This document shows positions 1 through 10,013 of a stretch of 21,186 nt of DNA, one piece after another (the first letter of the stretch is position 1; each line of letters begins with the position of its first letter). The translations under genes were made by a program, and so were the position numbers. The stretch is from assembly GCA_008931825.1 (NCBI GenBank), contig QXVZ01031221.1:1-21186 (forward strand), given 5' to 3'. This stretch comes from Phallusia fumigata (taxonomy: Eukaryota; Chordata; Ascidiacea; Phlebobranchia; Ascidiidae). The notes below the pieces were generated by a model that saw only the letters and a program-made list of their open reading frames with translations, did not search any database and was not told where the DNA came from.

Positions 1-367
1 AGTTACGTGCACATTCAATCCTGCCAAGTTATTGTCGTTGCTAAACAAAGCGTTTGTATGTTGACCGTTTGTAAGCATAAAAATATATCATATTCATAAC
101 AGACCATATACCTTTATAACAGAATACCTGAAATTACAAACAGCCGCGGTGCTCAGAAAGTGCGTCGCGACTCCGTGTCAATGCACCGTGTCAATTTTTT
201 AAGGGTGCGTCACATTTGCTCGTTGGTGAACTGGCGCAATAAAACAGGAAATAGTTACATGTGCGTATTCAATCCTATCATATTATTGTCAATGTCGTTG
301 CTGCACAAACCATTTGTGTGTTGACGATGTGTAAGCATAAAAATAGATCGTATTCATAACAGACCAT
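1..367. repeat. Direct repeat, two diverged copies about 252 bp apart
   Basis: Bases 1-107 and 253-367 align along their length. Both begin agttac, share 'attcaatcct', 'gtcgttgct' and 'gtaagcataaaaata', and end 'tattcataacagaccat'. The second copy carries a small insertion around the gtcaatgtcg segment. The stretch between them (108-252) is unrelated. The first copy may be cut by the window edge, so the unit could be longer. I see no terminal inverted repeats or coding sequence. It may be a tandem satellite-like unit or a fragment of an unrecognised element. Confidence 0.7.
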
Positions 368-1114
368 TGGAAAATATTTTAGGTTTGCGTTTAACTGCGC
401 AACTCACCATCTTAATTAAAAGAGTGTTGTCGCAACACCTTTCCTGTCAGCGTGGGACATTATCCAAACACAGCATGTCCAGACAGCCGCAGTTGATAGC
501 GATTCACCAAACTTCTCTAAGGTTCATATCGCTGGTTCATCCAAGGGCAGCCAATAGACCAATTAAGTGTGAAACTATATTGGTTACACTTTTCACCCCA
601 CACAGACATAGCCGGATATTGTATAATGGTGTAATTAAACCCTAATAGAAAATCGTTGCAACGACATTTATCAAAACGAATCAGTTTTAATAGTGGTGCG
701 TCATCCTATTACGCCACCTTTACATGTTTTAAAGCCTTTTTACGACGAAATCAAGGCATTATACTTCACATAGTTGTCTGCTGGAAGGATGCTTTGCTAT
801 TTATCTCTGGTTACCGCAAGGCTAGATGAAAAATTTTAGTTTTTACTTTTTTTTGAAGTTAATACAACAAAAAACAAAACAATTATCAACCAGGAAATTT
901 GTTTTCGAAAAATCAAATAATTTGCATGCAGCCCTATTGGTAAATAAAAAGTTTTTAACATGTGGGGATAATTTTTCAGAATTAATTAGGTAGATGCAAG
1001 TTTAGCCGAATTTCCTTCTTTGGTAGCAACAACTGCTCAAAAAACGTTTTAGGCCATCCTTACCAATCAGTTTGATAAAATATCCCCTTTTTCATTTTTG
1101 TGAATATCAGCAAG
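368..1114. other. Non-coding upstream region of gene A
   Basis: No exon of the array family or other convincing coding segment is visible. An open frame at 367-645 has no recognisable domain and unremarkable composition, so it is not called. The segment from about 830 to 1110 is AT-rich and is the likely promoter and 5' leader of gene A. No TATAAA box or copy of the module seen before genes C and D was recognised. Confidence 0.5.
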
Positions 1115-2884
1115 ATGGGACAAACCAGCGCGGCGGGCACTGTTTTATCCGCTTTGTCATTTATTCTCACCCTGGTGGGGATGTTTTCACCGGGTTGGTT
1201 TGTGTTTTTTATATCTTCTGGTCTTTTCTATTCTTGTGACCCATCAAATGGTTGCTCGATATACCCCTCTGGTAAGTGTAATTGAATAATTTTTTGTTGT
1301 GTCATATAACCCTTGTCTAGTAGTTTATTATGAAGGGTTTTCAATTACATGTAGCTATTTTATATATTTGATGGATTTACATGTTTATCCTTTTGTGTCT
1401 AGTGCAGAACAATTTTGTAAGTTATGGGGGAGTGTTATAAACCAGACCTTTTATTTAACAATGCAGAATAAAGGTAGTGCGCCAGCTAGATTTGCAAACA
1501 CCTCACCAGTAATTACATGACGCCAATCCAACTACCAATTGGAAAAAGTTATAGGTTTTTTCCAATTGTGTTGTATGTAGCGATTTGGGTTATAAAACGC
1601 TTCTACCTAATATTTTGCAAAAACAGCACAGCCCAAAGTAAACCGGCAAAAACTTCCAATTTTAAAAACCTAGTTTCTGGTTTGAAGACACTTGGACGGG
1701 AATCTAATTGTGCCCGTCTGAACAAAGTTGAACAGCGAGTTCGGTTGTACTAAGTCGTGTGCTGAAAATTTGTTAGTTTTTGTTAGTCTTTCTTCTCATG
1801 TTAACCGCTCTATAATGCCAAATTGCTTTAAGTTCGTTTTTTGATGCTAGAGCGATGTTTTTATTAAAGCTAACGCAAGCAATTTTTGTACAAAGCACAT
1901 TTTTGATCTTCTAGGAAGCCTTACATTCCCAACGATTATAGTTCTCGCCATTCTGGGAATCGCCCTGGTTTTAATGCTACCGGGGATTATCCTTGCGTTC
2001 ATCGGATGTACCGACAACGCACATCACCTCCACTCAGCAGGAGCACTGTATATTTCGGGCGGTAAGTTAAGAGGAAAAAGATTTCCATTTGCTATTTAAA
2101 AAAGGCCGACAAACGTAAGCTGATTTCGCGTTTGATTAACGCTAAAACACAAGATCTACAGAGTATTAGTGCTCATCACCTTTTGTGTATAACACACTTT
2201 TTAACCGAACGAGCTCATTACTCCTTGCCTGTTTTATTTTTACCCCAGAGATTGAATTTAGGCGATTTTTTTATTTGGAGTGCTTTGCTTGCAGAGGTGT
2301 CCGAACTTCTTAATAACCGATTACAATCTAGTGAAAACGCCCGCGGGCCGGCTTATTTTTCCAAAGTTGTCAAGCACAAATGCGCAAATACACGGTTGCA
2401 CAACGATCTTTTTAACTTAATGAAATTTGTGTTGCGTCAGTGCCATTTACTCTTCCTTCTTGCCGGTAAATAAATTTTGGTGAAAAACTGTTGCGTGAAA
2501 TCGCAACCCAAAAGCTTAATCATTTGGCAAACTTGGGCGGGTTATGTATATAGCACAATTTAAAAGCACAGCCGCGGGCCACATAAAATGCCGCTGCAGG
2601 CCATAATTGACCATCCGGGCGCGCTTTGGACACCCCTGGACTTAAAGTAAACTTGATCAGGAAAAAGTCTATGAAACGTACTTTAACTTCTGGTCATATG
2701 CTTCGCAGGTATTTGCGCTATGATTGCTGCTGGTGTTTATACCGGATTCACGGCCCCAGCCTTGAGTGTCCTTGCAATACAACTGTACGGTTACAGCTAC
2801 TGGTGCACTTGGGTGGGCGGTGTTTTGGGCATCGTGGGCGGAGCTCTTAACGTTCACGCGTCATTCGCCATGAGAAGAGCCTAA
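1115..2884 (+). CDS. Gene A: claudin/PMP22-like four-helix membrane protein (3 exons)
   Basis: Exons 1115-1271, 1915-2061 and 2709-2884 join into a 159-residue protein; both introns are phase 1 with gtaagt donors and AG acceptors. Helix 1 is about residues 8-27, ending F-S-P-G-W28. The first outer loop carries G36-L-F38 and C41/C47, the cysteine pair expected to form a disulphide in claudins. Helix 2 (about 57-83) contains M-L-P-G. The inner loop is rich in H. Helix 3 is about 96-117. Helix 4 (about 130-151) holds Y132-W133 and W136-x-G followed by GG. It is probably a plasma-membrane protein; adhesion or barrier function is only by family analogy. The start at 1115 is preferred because it places W at residue 28, as in the paralogues, and has a purine at -3. 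The tail is short and basic (R-R-A). Intron 2 contains a hAT-like element. The copy is more diverged than B-D. Confidence 0.87.
1536..1568. repeat. Perfect 12-bp inverted repeat in intron 1 of gene A
   Basis: CAATTGGAAAAA at 1536-1547 is followed, after a 9-nt loop, by its exact reverse complement at 1557-1568. On a transcript it would fold into an AU-rich hairpin inside intron 1. The arms are too short for a microRNA precursor as seen. It could be chance in AT-rich DNA or a relic of a small element. Confidence 0.6.
2292..2638. mobile_element. hAT-like non-autonomous element (family II) in intron 2 of gene A
   Basis: The left end CAGAGGTGTCCGAACTT at 2292 is matched by the right end CTTTGGACACCCCTG finishing at 2638, giving imperfect terminal inverted repeats of about 15 bp of the CAGRGGTGTCC type common in hAT elements. 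The interior is collinear with the element at 17350-17682, for example around 'aatacacgg', 'atttgtgttgcgtca', 'cttcttgccg', 'caacccaaaagctt' and 'gccgcgggcc'. No transposase is encoded, so movement would need one from elsewhere. I could not find a matching 8-bp target duplication, which suggests an old insertion. An open frame at 2132-2473 overlaps the element and is not a gene. Confidence 0.75.
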
Positions 2885-4593
2885 GATTAAGCACAATCGG
2901 GTCCATACTGGGTATACAGGTTGTGTTGTAAATACGTGTCCTTACAAACGCTGTGTATTTTGTTATATTATGTTATTGTTGGACGGTATTATGTTAGTGT
3001 TGGACGATACGCCTTAACCGGATATGTTTTTATGATTACGTCTTCTATAAAGAAAGTCTGCAAACGTTTTGTGGTGTACCCTACAAAAGCATATTTTGCG
3101 GAAAATATTTTTATTCAAATACTGTCAATTCTGTTTAAATCATTCTCAACCTGTAAATATAAAAATCACATCCAAAAGTTTCATTTCCGAACCACTGATC
3201 TATAGCATTGCATTTTTGATAGTAAATATTATATTCGTTTATTCTTATCACCAAGGCATAGTTTACATAATTTCTGGCTTACGGAGATAAAATCACAACC
3301 TTTATTTTCAAGCCAATCTTGGCGTGTATTATTGTTTAACGATCTTTGACATACTTATGTGACTAAAATTGAATAGATATATTTAGGGTAATACGACAAT
3401 GTGTTTCTTTGTATCTAAAAAAGCGGGTTAGGTAAGTTTAACGTCAAAAGCGAATTTGCTCTTGAGTTCAATCAAGGGACGCAAAGTTTTTCAAAACACG
3501 TGAAAACAGATTTCACAAACCTGCATTGAACGATTTTTTTAATCTTTCTTAATTATCTCATGAATAAAAAAGTATACAAAGCACGAAAGTATATCTATGA
3601 GTGTATATTTGTATTTAGCTATGTCCCTCTTAGAAAATTTTCTGTCGACACTCATGACTGGAGTAATCCCAAAACAAAGACGGTGTTTGAAGTATTTAAG
3701 TGCAGCAAGGCGTAGTAAGGGTAGAACGATCTTGGGCATCCAGATACGACCCGACTTTTTTTCAACTGTGTTCCAGAATGTGTGTGAATATATTTTTTTT
3801 ACAAAACAGTGTATTTAACATTTGAAGCAGTAGCATACGCTCAAAGTGAATGTTGTTTATCGCCGACTTCGTATCATTATTTTACAATAATAAAAATACC
3901 TTCAACCTTTAGCAACTACTTATAAACTCATATGTGCTGCAAATAAAACAGTACAAGGAAAAACAGGTGCAAAATTATTCAACGAGATAACAAAACAGAA
4001 ATTTTGCATGTCTGCAAAAAGGCAAGATTCAAGTTTCTCTTTTTCCAATTCGGGTTGCTTTCAATGTTTGTCACGGCCAAACGCTGTAGTTTGTATGGAA
4101 ACCTGTTTAAAGCGTGCTTAAACGTGTCACTATTCAGCTACAAATTAGCGTACTCAGGCGTGCACACTGTAGTAGAGGTTCCGTTTCCAGGTGTTCCAGA
4201 ACTGACACAAAGGCCCATGTAGCCGCGGTAAATGCGTTCGGCGACAACGCATGGTTGGTTAACCGTGACACGTTGGATTCGGGTCCATCATTTTCTTAGA
4301 AAACATCAGCAAACGACCCCAGACTTGTTTTTGCTCCATTGCCAGCCGTAACCCGATTCGTGTGAGTGAAAGGGGGCATGGCGTAGCCAGAAACAATGCG
4401 ATTAGGACTGGACGTTACGTGGGCCCACAAAAAGTTAGATGAGCAAATAAAAAGTTGATTTCTTGGTCAGATCAAACTGTAGTCTCTTGAGTGGTATGGT
4501 AGTGGAAGTTAAACGCGCTTCTTTTATTTTATTGACAGATTTTTATAGTTATATTGTTTACAGCTACACGTTAAACTACAAAAACTATCAAAA
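2885..4593. other. Intergenic region A-B
   Basis: About 1.7 kb without a supported gene. The left part is AT-rich and probably holds the 3' UTR of gene A, but no well-placed AATAAA was found soon after the stop; the first clear one is at about 3563. Short open frames here have no recognisable domains. The last roughly 110 bases before 4594 align loosely with the equivalent leaders of genes C and D (shared 'gtagtctct', a T-rich tract, then a pyrimidine tract and AG before the ATG), so this is the gene B 5' flank. Confidence 0.5.
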
Positions 4594-7500
4594 ATGAGTG
4601 CAACGCGACAAGTGGGGATAGCCTTTTCTACAGTTGCATTTCTTCTCACTCTCATTGCAACATTTAGTCCTGGATGGATTCATCTATTGACTCTTCAAGC
4701 TGGACTTTTTTATTCTTGCAGTCAACTAATTGGCTGTGTTCTTTATTCAGAAAGTAAGTTTATGACTGTGAATTAAGCTTGTTTTGTTAAATTCAATGTT
4801 TAATTTTCTGATTTTATCATAGAATTTGTAAATTTGCACATTTGCCGGTTTAAAGTTAAAGGGTAAGAATTTGGTAAAAAAAACCTTCAGCTAACTTATT
4901 CCAACAAAACAATTGTAGCTTTTTGCACCATGGTGATATAAACTGAGTTGAACGTCTTTTTTAACCGGGAAAGGCTACACAATTTTTAAACACCACAATG
5001 GGCAAATTTTATTCTTTCTAGTCATTATAATTGTAAATAGCACACCTTTTAAGCATTTGTCTGACAGTTTTTTTTACCTCTAGACAGCTTTGGAATTGGC
5101 AACATCGTTACACTTGCCTTGATGATTGTAGCAGTTATATTGATGATACCGGGACTCTTTCTTGCATTTATTGGATGGAGGGGCGGTGAATCAAAACTGA
5201 AAACGTCCGGGGGTCTTTTTATTGCCGGTGGTAAGTGAAATAAACCTTAACAATGGTTAGCGGTGCCAATCTCAGTTTTGTTGTGATTGATCAACAGATA
5301 AACTACCATAAAAATAACCGCTTTGTCCCTTAAGGCAGGGGTATGCGACCTGCGGGCAAAATGTGGCCGGCCAAAAGAAACTGTGCGGCCCGCGGGGAGA
5401 TGCGGATTTCGAATAGAATGCGATCCGCTAAACGATTTCAGTGCATTACACTTTTTGGGCATTGCACAACCAACTGGAGTTCAATTTATTATCCTTGGCG
5501 TAATAAAACCACTAGAAGAGCAAAACGAATAATTGAAACAGAATTCCTTCGTAAACAGAATGTTCTGCTTTGATATGTAATAAGAAAACCTCTAATGGTC
5601 TAATGCGGGTTGTTGTATTTGGCCCTCCAGTAAAAAAGGTTGCACACCCCTGCCTTAAGGCTTCCATTACTACGAATTAAATTGATGTGGATTTCCACCA
5701 TCACCTGCACAGACTATAAATTAAGCACAACTTGAATAAAATCGAGACAATGACATTAAAATGATATGTTTTATTGTGACTGGTTTTACATTTGTATGAG
5801 AGTTGACTCGCATCGACACGACTAATATCCTGGCCGATAAAATCATTCGGAAAAAAAGTGACGCATGGTTTGGCCGAATTGTATTGTGAGGGAGCCTTTG
5901 ATTCGCCACGTTACGCTACACAAGGCACTAACAGAGCGGGTTTGGCTCGTTACGCTGCGTCTAGTGTGAACGGGCCGTTATAGGTGGCCATACAAAAACA
6001 TCTAAACTTAAATGCCATGGGTTGTAGCAAAGCTTAGGCATGTAGACCGACATGAAAGTCATTCCGTCAATTTGTACTAAATTAGTATCAGTGTTTTTGA
6101 CTTTTTCACGTTTAGTAAACACAGACACTTAATCCTTAATTTAGAATTTTTTAGAACCTTATCCATTTTGGGGGCTTCAAAATTTGCCTGTTAATATTGT
6201 GTGCTGGTTAAATTAAATAAAATACCCCCAAATAATATTATGTACTCAAGTGCCACACAATTATTTAAACCGACAATTTTAACATTTTTATGGTTTATAT
6301 ACACTTGGCGCCCAAAACCACTGATTTACATTGCATAAAAGTTTTCTATTTTTGCAGGTATCTTTGCCTGTGCAGCTGTTGCAACATTCACCGGTTTGTC
6401 AATACCATCTAGCTCCCTATTAGCCCGGATCGTTGNCACCATGGTGATATAAACTGAGTTGAACGTCTTTTTTAACCGGGAAAGGCTACACAATTTTTAA
6501 ACACCACAATGGGCAAATTTTATTCTTTCTAGTCATTATAATTGTAAATAGCACACCTTTTAAGCATTTGTCTGACAGTTTTTTTTACCTCTAGACAGCT
6601 TTGGAATTGGCAACATCGTTACACTTGCCTTGATGATTGTAGCAGTTATATTGATGATACCGGGACTCTTTCTTGCATTTATTGGATGGAGGGGCGGTGA
6701 ATTAAAACTGAAAACGTCCGGGGGTCTTTTTATTGCCGGTGGTAAGTGAAATAAACCTCAACAATGGTTAGCGGTGCCAATCTCAGTTTTGTTGTGATTG
6801 ATCAACAGATAAAATACCATAAAAATAACCGCTTTGTCCCTTAAGGCAGGGGTATGCGACCTGCGGGCAAAATGTGGCCGGCCAAAAGAAACTGTGCGGC
6901 CCGCGGGGAGATGCGGATTTCGAATAGAATGCGATCCGCTAAACGATTTCAGTGCATTACACTTTTTGGGCATTGCACAACCAACTGGAGTTCAATTTTT
7001 TATCCTTGGCGTAATAAAACCACTAGAAAAGCAAAACGAATAATTGAAACAGAATTTCCTTCGGTTGTTGTATTTGGCCCTCCAGTAAAAAAGGTTGCAC
7101 ACCCCTACCTTAAGGCTTCCATTACTACGAATTAAATTGATGTGGATTTCCACCATCACCTGCACAGACTATAAATTAAGCACAATTTAAGTGAAATCGA
7201 GAAAATGACATTAAAATGATATGTTTTATTGTGACTGGTTTTACATTTGTAAGAGAGTTGATTCGCATCGACACGACTAATGTCCAGACCGATAAAATCA
7301 TTCGGAAAAATAGAGACGCATGGTTTGGCCGAATTGTATTGTGAGGGAGCCTTTGCTTCGCCACGTTACGCTACACAAGGCACTAACAGAGCGGGTTTGG
7401 CTCGTTACGCTGCGTCTAGTGTGAACGGGCCGTTATAGGTGGCCATACAAAAACATCTAAACTTAAATGCCATGGGTTGTAGCAAAGCTTAGGCATATAG

Positions 7501-7997
7501 ATCGACATGAAAGTCATTCCGTCAATTTGTACTAAATTAGTATCAGTGTTTTTGACTTTTTACACGTTTAGTAAACACAGACACTTAGCCTAATCCTTAA
7601 TTTAGAATTTTTTACAACCTTATCCATTTTGGGGGCTTCAAATTTTGCCTGTTAATATTGTGTGCTGGTTAAATTAAATAAAATAACCCCAAATAATATT
7701 ATACACTCAAGTGCCATACAATTATTTAAACCGACAATTTTCACATTTTTATGATTTATATACACTTGGCGCCCAAAACCACTGATTTACATTGCATAAA
7801 AGTTTTCTATTTTTGCAGGTATCTTTGCCTGCGCAGCTGTTGCAACATTCACCGGTTTGTCAATACCATCTAGTTCCCTATTAGCCCGGATCGTTGTCGT
7901 ATCGTACTTTTACGGATATTGGATGACATGGATCGGCGGCGTTTTTGCAATCGTTGGTGGAGCTCTCAGTGTCCACAGTTCTACAAATCTGCTCTAA
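4594..7997 (+). CDS. Gene B: claudin/PMP22-like four-helix membrane protein, interrupted by an assembly duplication
   Basis: Exon 1 is 4594-4753. Exon 2 occurs twice (5084-5230 and 6595-6741) and exon 3 is complete only at 7819-7997 (partial at 6358-6435). Exon 1, one exon 2 and 7819-7997 give 161 residues with phase-1 junctions. Helix 1 ends F-S-P-G-W28; the loop holds G37-L-F39 and C42/C48. Helix 2 contains M-I-P-G and ends G-W, where most paralogues have G-C. An S-K-L-K inner loop follows (L-K-L-K in the second exon 2 copy), and helix 4 has F-Y-G-Y-W-M-T-W-I-G and GG. The protein ends T-N-L-L. Gene C is its closest relative, sharing most of helix 4. The duplicated exons start exactly after an N and differ by one amino acid, so a single gene split across two haplotype contigs is the likely truth. 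ATG 4594 has AAAA before it and G at +4. Confidence 0.8.
4926..6435. repeat. Haplotype copy 1 of a 1.5-kb duplicated segment (gene B intron 1 to exon 3)
   Basis: This 1510-bp segment ends at the N at 6436 and aligns end to end with 6437-7896. It contains exon 2 (5084-5230), all of intron 2 with a hAT-like element, and the first 78 bases of exon 3 (6358-6435), where it is cut mid-codon by the N. Relative to copy 2 it has scattered substitutions and an extra 57 bases at about 5551-5607. Coding differences are one Ser/Leu change in exon 2 and silent changes in exon 3. The breakpoint at an N favours two unmerged alleles over a true duplication. Confidence 0.85.
5336..5652. mobile_element. hAT-like non-autonomous element (family I) in intron 2 of gene B, copy 1
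   Basis: The left end CAGGGGTATGCGACCT and right end AGGTTGCACACCCCTG are imperfect inverted repeats. The element is flanked on both sides by ccttaagg (5328-5335 and 5653-5660), a perfect 8-bp target duplication as hAT transposases leave. It is 317 bp long with no transposase. GC-rich 'gcggcccgcggg' near the left end contrasts with the AT-rich intron. Several short open frames on both strands inside it are not genes. Confidence 0.88.
6436..6436. other. Assembly join (single N) within gene B
   Basis: The N lies directly after a truncated exon 3 and directly before sequence that restarts in intron 1 of the same gene. The sequence on its right repeats 4926-6435, so this marks two overlapping contigs placed in series. 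Confidence 0.88.
6437..7896. repeat. Haplotype copy 2 of the gene B segment
   Basis: This 1460-bp partner of 4926-6435 carries a second exon 2 (6595-6741), intron 2 and the start of exon 3. Differences include S to L after G-G-E in the inner loop, a 57-bp deletion inside the hAT-like element, a 5-bp insertion near 7587 and many single-base changes. It continues without a break into the rest of exon 3, so the complete end of gene B belongs to this haplotype. Confidence 0.85.
6847..7107. mobile_element. hAT-like element (family I), allelic copy with a 57-bp internal deletion
   Basis: It has the same position and the same ccttaagg target duplication (6839-6846 and 7108-7115) as the element at 5336, so both alleles share one insertion event. 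This copy is 261 bp long, lacks the segment corresponding to 5551-5607, and its last terminal base is A instead of G. Confidence 0.85.
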
Positions 7998-8009
7998 AAC
8001 TGGGCAATT

Positions 8010-8119
8010 NATCGTACTTTTACGGATATTGGATGACATGGATCGGCGGCGTTTTTGCAATCGTTGGTGGAGCTCTCAGTGTCCACAGTTCTACAAATCT
8101 GCTCTAAAACTGGGCAATT
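8010..8119. repeat. Assembly join with a 109-bp repeat of the gene B exon 3 end
   Basis: After the N at 8010, bases 8011-8119 repeat 7901-8009 exactly, covering the last part of exon 3, the TAA stop (7995-7997, repeated at 8105-8107) and twelve bases beyond. The second copy has no start, splice site or helix 1-3. An exact repeat beginning at an N is best explained as an overlap between contig ends that was not collapsed. Confidence 0.9.
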
Positions 8120-9738
8120 GGGCCTGTTGCAAGTTTAACAGTTCAACGACATTTCGGAGAAATTTCTTCTTACATAGGCCTGTACCTTGTTTGGCTGCCA
8201 ATGCCTACACTATCGCTTTTACATTTACTGCAACATATACACATAATTGCAAAACAACAATTTGTGGGCCTTTTATTTGTGAGTTTATTTGTATTTAATC
8301 CTTCCGAATAATAACTTAAAACGTGTAAATATTGACTACTTTTACGTTCTTGCAACAAAATACAAAATGTAATTCGGATTCTTTTTTGGAAATGAACAAG
8401 GTGAGGTAACACCAAAGGTGTATTATTGCTTGAAAATAAATCCAATGCGAGAATGTCTGCTGTAATCCAGTTGTTTAAAGGCCTTCTAGATTTATATAGA
8501 TTATGGCGAAAAAATGTCGCCAAGATCACGAAAACAATGCTTTGTTGCAGTAACCACCCAAACATTTAAGTATTCCTCACAGCAAAGTATAGCATTAACA
8601 AAGGCGGGCACGCATACTAGACTAGCTCACAGCATATTTGGGCATATGAAACTGTGTTTGAAAATTTCCTGCAATACAATAAAGTTTCAAGCATGACTTG
8701 ACAAAATACAACGTGATGCATTGCAGTCGATGTTGTCTTCGTCGCGTGCCATTTCGAATAGACGGTTTTAGTCAATTTTAAATGACGCAAGTCACCGGCT
8801 CTTTTCCAGTGCAAACTTAAGTCGCTCTTACTAAAGACATTGCATGACTTAAGTTCCGGCTTCAAAAGACTGGTCGTCGTGACTATCGCTCGAACACCAC
8901 AGGTAATATTTATTGAACTGTAACATTGTGTACTGTTGATAACCAACATTTCCACCCCACTATCACGCTTGCCATATTATTTGCACCCTGTGGTGTTGTA
9001 GAACATTTATAACTATTTGTTTTGACCAAGTAAAAACGTCGTTACTTTGTTTCGAATCTTTACCTATTACACCATGGTTTTGTTGCCACCCACAACAGAA
9101 TTTAGCGTTACTAATTTGATCACTCAACCTGAAACTCCACTAGATACTTGACTTGAAGTTCGATTACAAAGCCCCAAAGGTTTTCGCTGAAACAAAAACT
9201 AACAAATATGTCTTCAAAAGCTAAGGTTTTTCTCCAAAAACGACACGTGTTTTTTATCATTTCCAATGCCATGTATAACATTCAAGTAGTCCAACATGGA
9301 CAATCTGGAGTATTTACGTCCTTTTATAACAATTAAAAATAAACGTCCGTTGACTGTATCCACGCTAAAGTGGGTAAAGTACAATATGGTTGCTTTACAG
9401 CCACGTTTAAGGCCTACTTGGTATCACACCACTAAAAATACTTTGGTTTGTGATCATTGCATGTCTAGCCCGGATTAGGGACCCTTGTTGGGCATTAACT
9501 TTAACTTTCATTTCTGGCGTTTAATTGTTTGTTCCGACTTCGAAAAAATGTTAATTAGCACAGATATATGAGGCGGGAACATACCAAATGCATGTCGCAG
9601 TTTTTGGGCGCATCAACAAATTCCACATTCTCAGAGGTTATCCGTGACGCTTTACCCGCGTGCTTTCTAAATTTACGGAAAAATACCAGTCGACGCCCCG
9701 CAAGCGTATATCCGATGATTCACCAGCACGTGGACCCA
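8120..9738. other. Intergenic region B-C
   Basis: This region holds the gene B 3' UTR and spacer. A possible polyadenylation signal AATAAA lies at 8435-8440 and another at 8678-8683. Bases around 8535-8584 align with 11697-11746 downstream of gene C ('caatgc..tgttgcaataacc', then 'attcct.aca'), which shows the intergenic DNA was duplicated with the genes. Minus-strand open frames at 8170-8565 and 8617-8955 lack domains and are not called. Bases 9600-9738 resemble the D upstream region near 12380-12460. Confidence 0.55.
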
Positions 9739-9864
9739 GTCATGTGACTACGTAAGCGCATCGAAAATTTTTGACGAGGTTACGTCATTGCGAGAGGATA
9801 TATAACGTGCGCACAATTCGTTAATTGATAGAGCTACAGGAAATTCGATGAGACTCTATAAAGG
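9739..9864 (+). promoter_or_regulatory. Gene C promoter module
   Basis: Elements in order are GTCATGTGAC (E-box/M-box-like, 9739-9748), GCGCATCGAAAAT (from 9756), TTACGTCATTGC (bZIP/CRE-like, 9780-9791), TATATAA (9799-9805), AGAGCTAC (from about 9829) and TATAAAGG (9857-9864). TATAAAGG is 157 bp before the ATG. The same elements, except TATATAA, occur upstream of gene D at the same spacing, so TATAAAGG is the more likely TATA box. The factor names are motif resemblances, not proven binding. Confidence 0.6.
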
Positions 9865-10013
9865 CTAATCAGTTTTGTCATACTGTAACTATAGACTTTT
9901 GTTGAGCTATGTATAGTGGTGTACTGTTTCTAAAGCGTTTTTTTTTCATGTTGCAATAGACTTGTATTAGATTTATTTTCTTAAGCTGCACATTTAAGTA
10001 CAAGTTCATCAAA

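Noticed and set aside
367..645. 92-residue open frame
   Set aside because: No domain, no similarity to the array, and adjacent to the direct repeat; likely chance.
2132..2473. 113-residue open frame
   Set aside because: It lies in intron 2 of gene A and runs into the hAT-like element; no domain or splice logic supports it.
5247..7135. Near-identical pairs of open frames at 5247-5573 and 6758-7135 on both strands
   Set aside because: They fall mostly inside the hAT-like element and its allelic copy; identity reflects the duplicated contig, not a conserved protein.
4926..8119. Genuine exon duplication within gene B, or an extra gene between B and C
   Set aside because: No second exon 1 exists, and each duplicated block begins at an N with near-identical introns, which fits unmerged contigs better.
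8170..8565. 131-residue minus-strand open frame
   Set aside because: It lies in the 3' flank of gene B, has no recognisable domain, and shows no splice-compatible neighbours on that strand.
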